38,083 bases of DNA from Candidatus Omnitrophota bacterium (lineage in GTDB: Bacteria > Omnitrophota > Gorgyraeia > Gygaellales > Profunditerraquicolaceae), in assembly GCA_026387315.1 (NCBI GenBank), contig JAPLLY010000009.1, forward strand, positions 1 through 38,083. Reading direction: 5' to 3'. This document shows, in pieces, positions 16,394 to 24,549 of the stretch (positions within the stretch are counted from its first letter, which is position 1; every line of letters begins with the position of its first letter). A model generated the notes under the pieces. The model was not told the DNA's origin. It worked only from the letters and a program-made list of their open reading frames with translations, and did no database searches. Position numbers and translations under genes: made by a program.

Positions 16394-17521
16394 ATGTCTG
16401 CGCAAAAAATTGTTTTAGATAATTCTATGCCAAAAACTCTCTGTATTAGATTAAATGGAGATTGGCTGATTACTGCCGGGATCCCTAAGGTAAATGAAGT
16501 TATCGCGCAGTTTACCCAACCTAAAGATATTCAACAGCTTACTTTTGATACTTCCGGGATGGATAAATGGGACAGCGGCTTGGCGGCTTTTTTATTTCAT
16601 TTAATTAGAGAGTGTGAACATAAGCATATCGGAGTTGACTTTCAGGGGCTGCCGTCAGGCGTACAGAAGCTGCTAACTTTGGCTTTAAAAATTAATGAAA
16701 AGGCTCCAACAGATAAGACTGAAGATAATTCGTTTTTTATTAGGGTCGCAAATAAAGTTTTAAAGCTTATAGATGGCATTTTGTCTTTGCTCAATTTCTT
16801 AGGCGAGATTGCTGTTGCTTTTGGCCGCTTGATGACCGGTAAAGTATATTTTCGTTGGGATGAATTTATGGTTATCTTGCAGCGCTGCGGCGCGGATGCT
16901 TTAATGTTGGTTTCCTTGATCAGCGTATTAGTAGGCATAATTCTTGCTTTTATCGGAGCCACCCAGCTTAAGTTGTTTGGAGCGCAAATTTATATAGCTA
17001 ATATTGTGGGTATTGGAATGGTCCGGGTGATGGGGGCAATGATGACCGCTATCTTGATGTCTGGCCGCACCGGAGCTTCATTCGCGGCGGAATTAGGCCT
17101 GATGCAAACCAACGAAGAAATTGATGCTTTGCAAACTTTGGGAGTTTCTCCGGTTGAATTCTTGACTATTCCGCGTATCCTGGCTTTAGTGATTATGATG
17201 CCTCTGTTAACTCTCTATGCCGACCTGATGGGTATCTTAGGCGGTTTTATTATGAGTATAACTTTGCTCGGGCTTAATCCGGTAGAATATTGGCAGCATA
17301 CCCAGTCCTCAGTAACACTGAGTAATCTTTGGGTGGGGCTTATTCACAGTTTTGTTTTTGGTATTATTATTGCGGTTGCCGGGTGCTTTCATGGAATGCA
17401 ATGCCGAAGAAGCGCTTCAGCAGTTGGGGGGGCAACCACGGCTGCCGTGGTTAGCGCGATTATTAGTATTGTGATTGCTACCGCGATTATTACCTTTGTC
17501 TGCCAGGTTTTAGGAGTGTAA
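16394..17521 (+). CDS. mlaE: STAS-MlaE fusion, lipid ABC transporter permease
   Basis: 375 residues. Residues 1-~105 form a STAS domain (LNGDWLITAGIPKVNEVI, LTFDTSGMDKWDSGLAAFL), the MlaB function. Residues ~140-375 form an MlaE permease with TMs (MLVSLISVLVGIILAFIGA, VGIGMVRVMGAMMTAILMSGRTGASFAAELGLMQTNEEIDAL). The GRTG and EIDAL motifs are family hallmarks. MlaE with MlaF and MlaD moves phospholipids or related lipids between inner and outer membrane. The ATPase gene follows after 21 bp. Fusion of the regulatory STAS domain to MlaE is known in many lineages. Confidence 0.94.
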   Translation: MSAQKIVLDNSMPKTLCIRLNGDWLITAGIPKVNEVIAQFTQPKDIQQLTFDTSGMDKWDSGLAAFLFHLIRECEHKHIGVDFQGLPSGVQKLLTLALKINEKAPTDKTEDNSFFIRVANKVLKLIDGILSLLNFLGEIAVAFGRLMTGKVYFRWDEFMVILQRCGADALMLVSLISVLVGIILAFIGATQLKLFGAQIYIANIVGIGMVRVMGAMMTAILMSGRTGASFAAELGLMQTNEEIDALQTLGVSPVEFLTIPRILALVIMMPLLTLYADLMGILGGFIMSITLLGLNPVEYWQHTQSSVTLSNLWVGLIHSFVFGIIIAVAGCFHGMQCRRSASAVGGATTAAVVSAIISIVIATAIITFVCQVLGV

Positions 17522-17542
17522 CTACTGAGCCTCCAATAAATA

Positions 17543-18301
17543 ATGGAAGAATCTGTAAAGCCGGTTATTCAGGTAAAGGGCCTTGATTTAAGCTATGATG
17601 ATTACGTAGTAATGCGTAATCTTAACTTTAGCGTAAATAAAGGTGATATTTTTATAGTGATGGGCGTAAGCGGATGTGGTAAGAGTACCTTGCTTAAAGC
17701 TTTGATTGGCCTTAAGCAGCCGCAGGCAGGAGAAGTTTTGTATAATGGAGTAAGCTTTTGGGTTCAGGATGAAATAACCCAGCAGAATATTATGCGCGGG
17801 TTTGGGGTTCTGTACCAAGGCGGCGCTCTCTGGAGTTCTTTTACTTTGGGAGAGAATGTCGCGCTTCCGCTGGAGTTATATTCAAATTTATCCGCCAGCC
17901 AGATCCGGGAGGTAGTAGAATTAAAACTGGCTTTAGTCGGGCTTTGCGGCCAGGTTGATTTTTATCCTGGACAGATCAGCGGTGGCATGCGCAAAAGGGC
18001 GGCTTTGGCGCGGGCAATTGCTTTAGATCCAGAGATTATTTTTTTTGATGAGCCCTCGGCCGGCCTGGATCCGATAAACTCACGTATGCTTGATGATTTA
18101 ATTCTGCAGTTAAGGGATACTTTGAAAGCGACGATTGTGGTGGTTAGCCATGAGTTGGCCAGTATTTTTGCCGTAGGGGATAAGGCTGCGTTTCTGGACA
18201 CGGAAAGCAAAAGTATTATTACTATCGGAGCCCCCAAAGAATTGTTAGCTAATTCTAAAGATTCCAGGGTGATTCAATTTTTGACCAGAGGAGGCAAATA
18301 A
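17543..18301 (+). CDS. mlaF: MlaF-type ABC ATPase
   Basis: 252 residues, one ABC domain. Walker A GVSGCGKST, signature ISGGMRKRAALARAIALDP, Walker B IIFFDEPSAGLDPI, H-loop SHE. The ISGGM-KR variant of the signature is typical of Mla/Mkl-type ATPases. It energises the MlaE permease in the cytoplasm. It lies between permease and MCE genes with short gaps. Confidence 0.95.
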   Translation: MEESVKPVIQVKGLDLSYDDYVVMRNLNFSVNKGDIFIVMGVSGCGKSTLLKALIGLKQPQAGEVLYNGVSFWVQDEITQQNIMRGFGVLYQGGALWSSFTLGENVALPLELYSNLSASQIREVVELKLALVGLCGQVDFYPGQISGGMRKRAALARAIALDPEIIFFDEPSAGLDPINSRMLDDLILQLRDTLKATIVVVSHELASIFAVGDKAAFLDTESKSIITIGAPKELLANSKDSRVIQFLTRGGK

Positions 18302-18316
18302 GAAGTGAGGATAAAG

Positions 18317-19021
18317 ATGAGAAAAGCGAATAAAACCAAGATTGGCGCGTTTGTAGTCGGGGCAATAATTTTACTAGTGGCAGCGATATTAATTTTTGGT
18401 TCAGGGGTCCTCTTTAAGCAGTCGGATAAATATATTGTATTCTTTGACGGTTCGGTTAAAGGCCTCTCGGTCGGAGCGCCGGTAAATTTTAGAGGAGTAA
18501 AAATCGGCAATATCAGCAGTATTGATTTAGCCTATGATGAAGAAACTAAGAGCGTGTTGATTCCGGTGGTCATTGATGTCGAGCTGGCGCGGGTCAGGGG
18601 TGTTCCGGATAAGTTTGGCTACCCGGATTACGCGCAGCTTATTCAGCAAGGGTTGCGGGCCAAACTTGAGGTGCAGAATTTTATCTCCGGCCAACTGATG
18701 CTGGGGTTTGATTTTTATCCCCAGGATCCGAAGAAGATGTATAACATCGCGAAAAACTACCCGGAGCTGCCCGCGCTTCCTATCTCTCCGGATATCTTTG
18801 AGATTATGAATGAAATCCCGATTAAAGAGATTACCAATAATCTGGCGCAAGCGGTTACCGGAATAAACAGGTTGGTAAATTCGGAAGGCATCGCGGATTT
18901 AGACAAGACCTTAAGAGAGATAACTCAATCCGCGCGTTCTTTTGGTTTACTGGTAGAGTACCTTGAGCTGCATCCGGAAGCGCTTTTAAAAGGAAAACCA
19001 ATTACCAGGAGAATAAAATGA
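18317..19021 (+). CDS. mlaD: MlaD-type MCE-domain protein
   Basis: 234 residues from the ATG at 18317 (GAGG six bases upstream); a GTG at 18305 would add four residues and has a GGAGG ten bases away, so the start is not settled. One N-terminal TM (~8-28), then the MCE domain (YIVFFDGSVKGLSVGAPVNF, RGVKIGNISSIDL) and a C-terminal helical part. MCE proteins form the periplasmic lipid-carrying ring of Mla/Mce transporters. It overlaps the next gene by 4 bp (ATGA). Confidence 0.92.
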   Translation: MRKANKTKIGAFVVGAIILLVAAILIFGSGVLFKQSDKYIVFFDGSVKGLSVGAPVNFRGVKIGNISSIDLAYDEETKSVLIPVVIDVELARVRGVPDKFGYPDYAQLIQQGLRAKLEVQNFISGQLMLGFDFYPQDPKKMYNIAKNYPELPALPISPDIFEIMNEIPIKEITNNLAQAVTGINRLVNSEGIADLDKTLREITQSARSFGLLVEYLELHPEALLKGKPITRRIK

Positions 19022-19653
19022 GACAAACTGGTTTCTTATGTTATGCGGTAGTAGTTTTGTTTTCTTTTGCCTGCAGTGGATGCCTATCTATTTCCAATAG
19101 CCCGGTGCCTAAGTTTTACACGTTGCATTCAATAGGCAACCCTGGTGAAAACAGGAAGTTTGATATTACGCCTAAGGTGATTATTGGGATCGGCCCGGTT
19201 GAAATCCCGGAATACCAGAACCGCCCGCAGATGGTTACTCGGGATAAAGATGGGATGCTTACATTTGCTCAATTTGAGCGTTGGGGGGAATCTCTGGATT
19301 CAGGCCTGGCGTGTTTGATTTTAGAAAACCTGACGATGGTGTTTCCGCAGGCGGAGTTTCAAATATTTCCTTGTAATTTTTCTATCCCGCTGGATTATCA
19401 GGTAATCGTTAATGTCGTGCAATTAGAAAGCCAGCTGGATAAGGATATATTTTTTGCTGTACAATGGACAATTATTGATTCTAAAACTAAAGAGATGCTA
19501 TTGACGAAAAGATCTCAGATCCGTCAAGCGATTAATCCGCATACTTATTCCGGCCTAGCTCAAGCCTTAAGCAGGGCTTGCACATTATTAAGCGGTGAAA
19601 TTGCCGAAGATTTATCAAAATTATCTAAAGCCAAAGATGCTTTGGCGCAATAG
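19018..19653 (+). CDS. PqiC-like ABC-transport auxiliary lipoprotein
   Basis: 211 residues. Signal peptide with lipobox CSGC (Cys near 21), then the auxiliary-component fold: PKFYTLHSIG, IGIGPVEIPEYQNRPQMV, FAQFERWGESLDSGL, and a C-terminal ISRA-like region (YSGLAQALSRACTLLSGEIA). This matches the ABC_trans_aux/DUF330 family (PqiC, YmbA), outer-membrane lipoproteins that work with MCE transporters. It completes a four-gene Mla unit; no MlaC- or MlaA-like gene is present. Confidence 0.88.
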   Translation: MRQTGFLCYAVVVLFSFACSGCLSISNSPVPKFYTLHSIGNPGENRKFDITPKVIIGIGPVEIPEYQNRPQMVTRDKDGMLTFAQFERWGESLDSGLACLILENLTMVFPQAEFQIFPCNFSIPLDYQVIVNVVQLESQLDKDIFFAVQWTIIDSKTKEMLLTKRSQIRQAINPHTYSGLAQALSRACTLLSGEIAEDLSKLSKAKDALAQ

Positions 19654-19664
19654 AGGGAGGATTT

Positions 19665-20591
19665 ATGTATAATCCAGAAGTGAAAGCATTAATCGAAAAT
19701 GTAGAAAAAGTAATCGTGGGTAAAACTGAGGTGGTGAAATTATTAGTGGTGGGAATTTTGACCAATGGGCATATTCTCATCGACGATGTCCCCGGGATGG
19801 GCAAGACCATGCTTTCTTTGGCATTAGCCAAGTCAATCAGCGCGGATTTTAAAAGGATCCAGTTTACCCCGGATCTTCTTCCTTCAGATGTCACCGGCGG
19901 GTTTATCTATAGCCCTAAGACCGGGGAGTTTGATTTTAAAAAGGGCCCGGTTTTTACGAATATTCTTCTGGCCGATGAGATTAACCGAACCACTCCTCGC
20001 ACGCAATCAGCGCTCTTAGAGTGTATGCAGGAGCGTTCTGTCTCCATAGATTGTAAGACCTTTATCCTGCCGCGGCCTTTTATGGTGGTCGGTACGCAAA
20101 ATCCCATAGAGTATCAGGGGACTTATCCCTTACCGGAGGCGCAGTTGGATAGATTTATGATGAAAATAAATGTGGGTTATTTATCTTTGGAAGATGAGAA
20201 GAAGGTGACCATTGGGCAGAAACTGCAGCATCCCATCGAAGACCTGCAGCCGGTTTTAAGTGTCGATGCGGTTTTGGGATTGCAGGAGAAAACCAAAAAT
20301 GTGGAAATTTCTTCTACCGTTCTTAATTATATTGTTAGTTTGGTTTCCGCAACCCGCAAGAAAGAGGAGATCAGGCTGGGCGCCAGCCCCCGCGCTTCGA
20401 TTGCGCTAATGAAAGCAAGCTGCGCCTGGGCCTTTATCGAGGGCCGGGATTACGTTATCCCGGAAGATGTGATAAAACTCGCGTATTGGGTACTTGGCCA
20501 CAGGATAATACTGCATCCTAAGGCTTTAGTTGCCGAGAAGACAGCCGCATCTCTGATTACGGAATTAGTGCATAAGATCCCTGTCTCCTAA
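19665..20591 (+). CDS. MoxR-family AAA+ ATPase (second copy)
   Basis: 308 residues, diverged from the copy at 5505. The Walker A region reads D41-VPGMGKT48, a DVPG form common in the MoxR branch linked to DUF58/transglutaminase operons. Walker B ILLADEINRTTPRTQSALLECMQE, sensor-1 GTQNP, lid with SPRAS. A GGGAGG RBS lies upstream. It starts 11 bp after the PqiC-like gene, so it may share its transcript, and it opens the second MoxR module (19665-26754). Confidence 0.95.
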   Translation: MYNPEVKALIENVEKVIVGKTEVVKLLVVGILTNGHILIDDVPGMGKTMLSLALAKSISADFKRIQFTPDLLPSDVTGGFIYSPKTGEFDFKKGPVFTNILLADEINRTTPRTQSALLECMQERSVSIDCKTFILPRPFMVVGTQNPIEYQGTYPLPEAQLDRFMMKINVGYLSLEDEKKVTIGQKLQHPIEDLQPVLSVDAVLGLQEKTKNVEISSTVLNYIVSLVSATRKKEEIRLGASPRASIALMKASCAWAFIEGRDYVIPEDVIKLAYWVLGHRIILHPKALVAEKTAASLITELVHKIPVS

Positions 20592-20594
20592 AAT

Positions 20595-21824
20595 ATGATA
20601 AAAGCTTTTCGCGTAAAATGGTTCCTGTTGGGGTTTTTCTTTATTTCCAGCCTGCTGATCGGATTAAAGACGGCCCGGGAATTTTTCTTTTTCTTTGCCT
20701 ATTTTTTGCTCTGCGCGGCAGTGGTCAGTTTGATCTGGTTATTTCTGACATACTATACGGCGCACCTGCAGCTATCCAGAAAAATGATTAGCCGGGCTAC
20801 TGAAGGTGATACATTAGAAGTAGCAGCCCGGATTCACAACGTTAGTTTTTTACCGGTTTTTAATTTCGTTTTAGAGGACAATTTTTCTTGCGCGCAACCT
20901 AATCAAGAAAAGAAAAGTTTTTTCGTAAGTTATCTGGGTTTAAAATCTTCCTGTGAAATTAAGTATGATTACCTCTGTTTTAAGAGAGGTGAATATAAAA
21001 TGGGGCCTTTTGTAGTTTATTTTTTTGACCCCCTGAACCTCTTTTTCTTTAAACGCACCTATCATGTTTATTCCGGGGTAGTGGTCTATCCCCAAATATT
21101 TAAAATCCAGAAGTTTCCCGCTTTAACCAGAAGCATTCTGCCCTGGTTCGGGATTGAGACGGCGCGTTCCAGCGGAGATGATGATGAATTTTATGGTTTG
21201 CGGGAATATAAGGAGGGCGAATCGGTTAAGAAGATCCACTGGATCTCCAGCGCCCGTAAGAATAAGTTGATCGTGAAACAATTCCAGCTCCAGAGTTTTT
21301 TTGGGACGACGATTATGTTTAACTTGGAGAAAGCGAAGAACCTGGGTGAAGGCAAAGAATCCGTAGCAGAATATATTATTAAGATTGCCGCCAGCGCGGC
21401 GCATTACCTTACGGAAAGAGGGGTCTCTATAGAGCTTCTAGCGCATATTGGGGAGATAGTGCATTTGCCATTCAATAAGGGACAGGAGCACCTGGAGGAT
21501 ATCTTTAGAGTATTAGCGGTAGCTCAGGCAGAAAGCAGGATCAGTTTCAGGGAAGCCTTTGAGGAGTTTGCCCGCTATATTCCTAATGATTCCAGCTTAG
21601 TGGCGGTGATGTCCGATCAGGATTATACAGACCTGCCCCGCATGGTATCTTTATATAGCCGGGGGGTTTCTTTGATTCCTTTGATTGTGGTCTCGGATAC
21701 TTTTTTGCCGGTTTTCGATAAGAAAAAGATCACCCGCCAGACAAAAATCAGGGTTTCGAATTTAGTCAATATGCAGGCAAAGTTTTTTTCACAAGGGGAT
21801 AATTTATCAGAGGTATTTATTTAG
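20595..21824 (+). CDS. Membrane-anchored DUF58 protein (second copy)
   Basis: 409 residues. Two N-terminal TM helices (~8-26 and ~34-54), a beta-rich stretch (RATEGDTLEVAARIHN), then the DUF58 core (YGLREYKEGESVKKIHWISS, ARKNKLIVKQF). Unlike the copy at 6618 it carries TMs and the beta-domain, which is the type paired with TgpA-like transglutaminases. It starts three bases after the moxR stop. Confidence 0.92.
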   Translation: MIKAFRVKWFLLGFFFISSLLIGLKTAREFFFFFAYFLLCAAVVSLIWLFLTYYTAHLQLSRKMISRATEGDTLEVAARIHNVSFLPVFNFVLEDNFSCAQPNQEKKSFFVSYLGLKSSCEIKYDYLCFKRGEYKMGPFVVYFFDPLNLFFFKRTYHVYSGVVVYPQIFKIQKFPALTRSILPWFGIETARSSGDDDEFYGLREYKEGESVKKIHWISSARKNKLIVKQFQLQSFFGTTIMFNLEKAKNLGEGKESVAEYIIKIAASAAHYLTERGVSIELLAHIGEIVHLPFNKGQEHLEDIFRVLAVAQAESRISFREAFEEFARYIPNDSSLVAVMSDQDYTDLPRMVSLYSRGVSLIPLIVVSDTFLPVFDKKKITRQTKIRVSNLVNMQAKFFSQGDNLSEVFI

Positions 21825-21836
21825 GTAAATGCTCAG

Positions 21837-24545
21837 ATGACACAGAAAGACAAATATTTATTTGCGGAACTCGGCCTGACCTGCCTGCTTTTAATTACGG
21901 CGGTTTTTTTATTAAAACCCGCGGTCTTTTGGCAATACCAGCTGCTTTTGATCGGCGGCTCGGTTGTGGGTTTTGCCTTTGGTTGGTATAATCGTCAAGG
22001 AGCATTTGAAGGCATAAAATATTTTACTGACGCGGCTATTTTAATTACCATCACTTGGATTGGCTGCCGGATATTCAAATCTACTTTTTTATATAAAGAA
22101 GTAATCGCTATATTCATTCAAGGCGTCATTATTCTGGAGATTATTTTTAGTTTCAATTTTAGCGCCCCGGGAAAGACAGCCTATATTTGGCTTTTAAGCC
22201 TCCTTGTTTTTATGGCCTCCCCGGTTTTTGCTATTACTTATAGTATTCCTTTGGCGATAGTGTATTTATTGGCCTGGCTGGCGATATTGCGTTTTCAGTT
22301 TGCAGGATTTTTGGAACCTCTCAAAGAAAAAAGCTCGCGGCGTTATTATTCCCTGGCTGCTTCGCTGGCTTGTTTCCTGATCGCCATGTTTTTGGCATGG
22401 TTTATCTCTTCTAATGTTTATTTGGGAAGAATTAAGAAGGGAATGTCCCTTTTAGATGAAAACCAGCAAGAAACGGGTTCAGGAGGCGGCAAGGAATCTA
22501 ATCAGGCGGATAAGTTTTATAGCTTGCAGGATGATTTACAGAATAAAATAACCGGCTTGGCTTTAAAATTGGATTCTTATGAAAAGAGGCGCCAGCTTAT
22601 CTACCTGTTCTCGAAATTAATAAAAGAAACGATTAATACGATGGAGGTGGATAAAGCAGAGATTGGCTTAGTCGATATCCTGAAGCGCGAAGGCGCCGGC
22701 TTAGAAGGTGCCGGGCAGGTAATGACATTGACTAAAGAGTATCTTGATAAAAGGAATTCCCTGAATCTAGAGAAGAATAAAGAGTATATTATGGATATGC
22801 TCAAGGGTTATCCATTAGGTATCATCGATAAGATTAAAATTATCAGTTTGGCTAATAAGATCCAGCAGGCTAACTCCTACCAGCAGCTGCAAGAAAATAG
22901 TCAGGCGCTCCAAACCGCGATTCAGAACGCGCCATTAAGCAAAGATGCCCGGAAAGATCTTAGCGCGTTTGCCCGCAGCCTTTCTAATTTAAAGGCTTTT
23001 GAGCTCTACCGCCGCAAGATCCGGGATTTAGGCCAAAGGCCTCCAGCGCTTGATGAGGAAATCGAAAAAAAGATCGCGGAGGTTGTTTCTGATATTGAAC
23101 ATACCGAAGGCCTGGATGATTTTAAGCAAACCGCTAAAAAAATTCGCCAATTAAAAAACGATCCGCGTATCTTAGAGCAGAAATCCGGAAAAGATGTTCT
23201 TAAAAGCCTGGAAGAGGTATCGCGCATAAAATTAGATTTATTTTTTGCGGAGAAATTAGAAAAGGCAAGAAAAGATGCTTCCCGGAAGCAGGATTTAGGC
23301 TCGCCAGCAGAAGAGTTTGACAAGAAAATGGATGGGGTTGGAAAAGCCAACAATTATCGGGAATTCATCAAAGAGTTTTTGGGGCTTAGCCAGCAGAACA
23401 GGGATAATAATCTGGGGCTGGCGGAGGGGTTAGGTGAGGTGCTGGATTTAAAAACAGAATCTTTTAAGCAGATACAGAAAGATAAAATAGATAATCTGAT
23501 GGGTAAAGATCTTTCCTCTGGGTCAAAAAATGAGGCGCTTGAGGCAATAGAGGCAATGGAGGAAAAAGAGAGCTCCCGGGATTTAGAGAGACAATTAGAG
23601 GAACTGGTGAACAAAATTAGAGAGTTAGAAAGAAAGGGTAATTTTTCGCCAGAGCGCGCCGCCGAATTACTTAAAGCAGCCGCGGATCTTAAAGAACTGC
23701 TGGATGCCAGGCTTCAGGCGAGGGCAGAGTTAAAAAAGGAGGAGGTTTCGGAAAAAGGCTCCTGGAAATCTGATTATCTAGACCAGTTACAGCAAGCCAT
23801 TGAAGGCTCCTCTTTGAGTAGCCGGAAAAAAAAGATGCTTAAGGCTTTATTAGATCAACTGCTTAAAACGCAGAGTTTATCCCAATTAGAGGATGTCAAA
23901 GAGGCCCTGGAGAATGAGATTTCTTCTTTAGGGTTGCCAGGGGTATCCGATGCAGAACTAAGAGAAATAAATAAAATAAATGAAAAAATTAAGCAGGCAG
24001 CTGAAATTAAACAGAAGTTTCTGGCGAGTAAGGCTTTAGCGGATATCTCAGAAAAAATAGAAAGACTGAGCCTGCAGGATGTAAAAAAAGCCCAAGCTCT
24101 AAAAGAAAAGTTAGAACAAATGCGCAAGAGTAGCACCCTTGAGGAAGCCGAAAAGATAATTTTAGATTTAAAAAATATTTCAAATAGTGAAAGCGCGCAA
24201 GTTGATAGAGACAGTATGATGGTGCAAGAAGGCAAGCAGCAGTGGAAAATCTATATTTTATCTTCTCCGTTAATTGTTTCTCAAGGAATAACTGTGCCCT
24301 TAAAAGTCATTGCCGTTTATAAAAATGGATATATTAAGGAATTAACCAGTGATGTGGAATGGTTTTCAACAGAACAGCAGGTAGCCCGGGTAGATGATTT
24401 AAATTTCCTGCATCCTTTAGCTAAGGGGAAAACAGAGATAAGAGCCGTTTACAAAGGGGCAGCGAGTAAAGATACAACAGTTAATGTGGTAGAGGGTATA
24501 GACGCCCAAACCGCGCGGGCGATTAAACAGGAGCTTGCGAAATAG
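21837..24545 (+). CDS. Multi-TM helical protein with C-terminal Ig-like domain, in the TgpA position
   Basis: 902 residues. About six to seven TM helices lie in 1-193, like the N-terminus of TgpA/DUF3488 proteins. From ~200 to ~800 it is strongly charged and helical with many coiled-coil-like stretches (Lys/Glu/Leu-rich). Residues ~800-890 form a Big_2-like Ig domain (VPLKVIAVYKNGYIKELTSD, VEWFSTEQQVARVDD, GKTEIRAVYKG). I see no transglutaminase Cys-His-Asp motifs, which would normally follow the TMs in this operon position. It probably spans the inner membrane with a long periplasmic rod. Function unknown; a structural partner of the MoxR/DUF58 pair is inferred from synteny. Confidence 0.8.
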   Translation: MTQKDKYLFAELGLTCLLLITAVFLLKPAVFWQYQLLLIGGSVVGFAFGWYNRQGAFEGIKYFTDAAILITITWIGCRIFKSTFLYKEVIAIFIQGVIILEIIFSFNFSAPGKTAYIWLLSLLVFMASPVFAITYSIPLAIVYLLAWLAILRFQFAGFLEPLKEKSSRRYYSLAASLACFLIAMFLAWFISSNVYLGRIKKGMSLLDENQQETGSGGGKESNQADKFYSLQDDLQNKITGLALKLDSYEKRRQLIYLFSKLIKETINTMEVDKAEIGLVDILKREGAGLEGAGQVMTLTKEYLDKRNSLNLEKNKEYIMDMLKGYPLGIIDKIKIISLANKIQQANSYQQLQENSQALQTAIQNAPLSKDARKDLSAFARSLSNLKAFELYRRKIRDLGQRPPALDEEIEKKIAEVVSDIEHTEGLDDFKQTAKKIRQLKNDPRILEQKSGKDVLKSLEEVSRIKLDLFFAEKLEKARKDASRKQDLGSPAEEFDKKMDGVGKANNYREFIKEFLGLSQQNRDNNLGLAEGLGEVLDLKTESFKQIQKDKIDNLMGKDLSSGSKNEALEAIEAMEEKESSRDLERQLEELVNKIRELERKGNFSPERAAELLKAAADLKELLDARLQARAELKKEEVSEKGSWKSDYLDQLQQAIEGSSLSSRKKKMLKALLDQLLKTQSLSQLEDVKEALENEISSLGLPGVSDAELREINKINEKIKQAAEIKQKFLASKALADISEKIERLSLQDVKKAQALKEKLEQMRKSSTLEEAEKIILDLKNISNSESAQVDRDSMMVQEGKQQWKIYILSSPLIVSQGITVPLKVIAVYKNGYIKELTSDVEWFSTEQQVARVDDLNFLHPLAKGKTEIRAVYKGAASKDTTVNVVEGIDAQTARAIKQELAK

Positions 24546-24549
24546 GTTT

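Noticed and set aside
21837-24545. Transglutaminase core in the 902-residue protein
   Set aside because: Expected from operon position, but no Cys/His/Asp motif set is recognisable and the region is coiled-coil-like.
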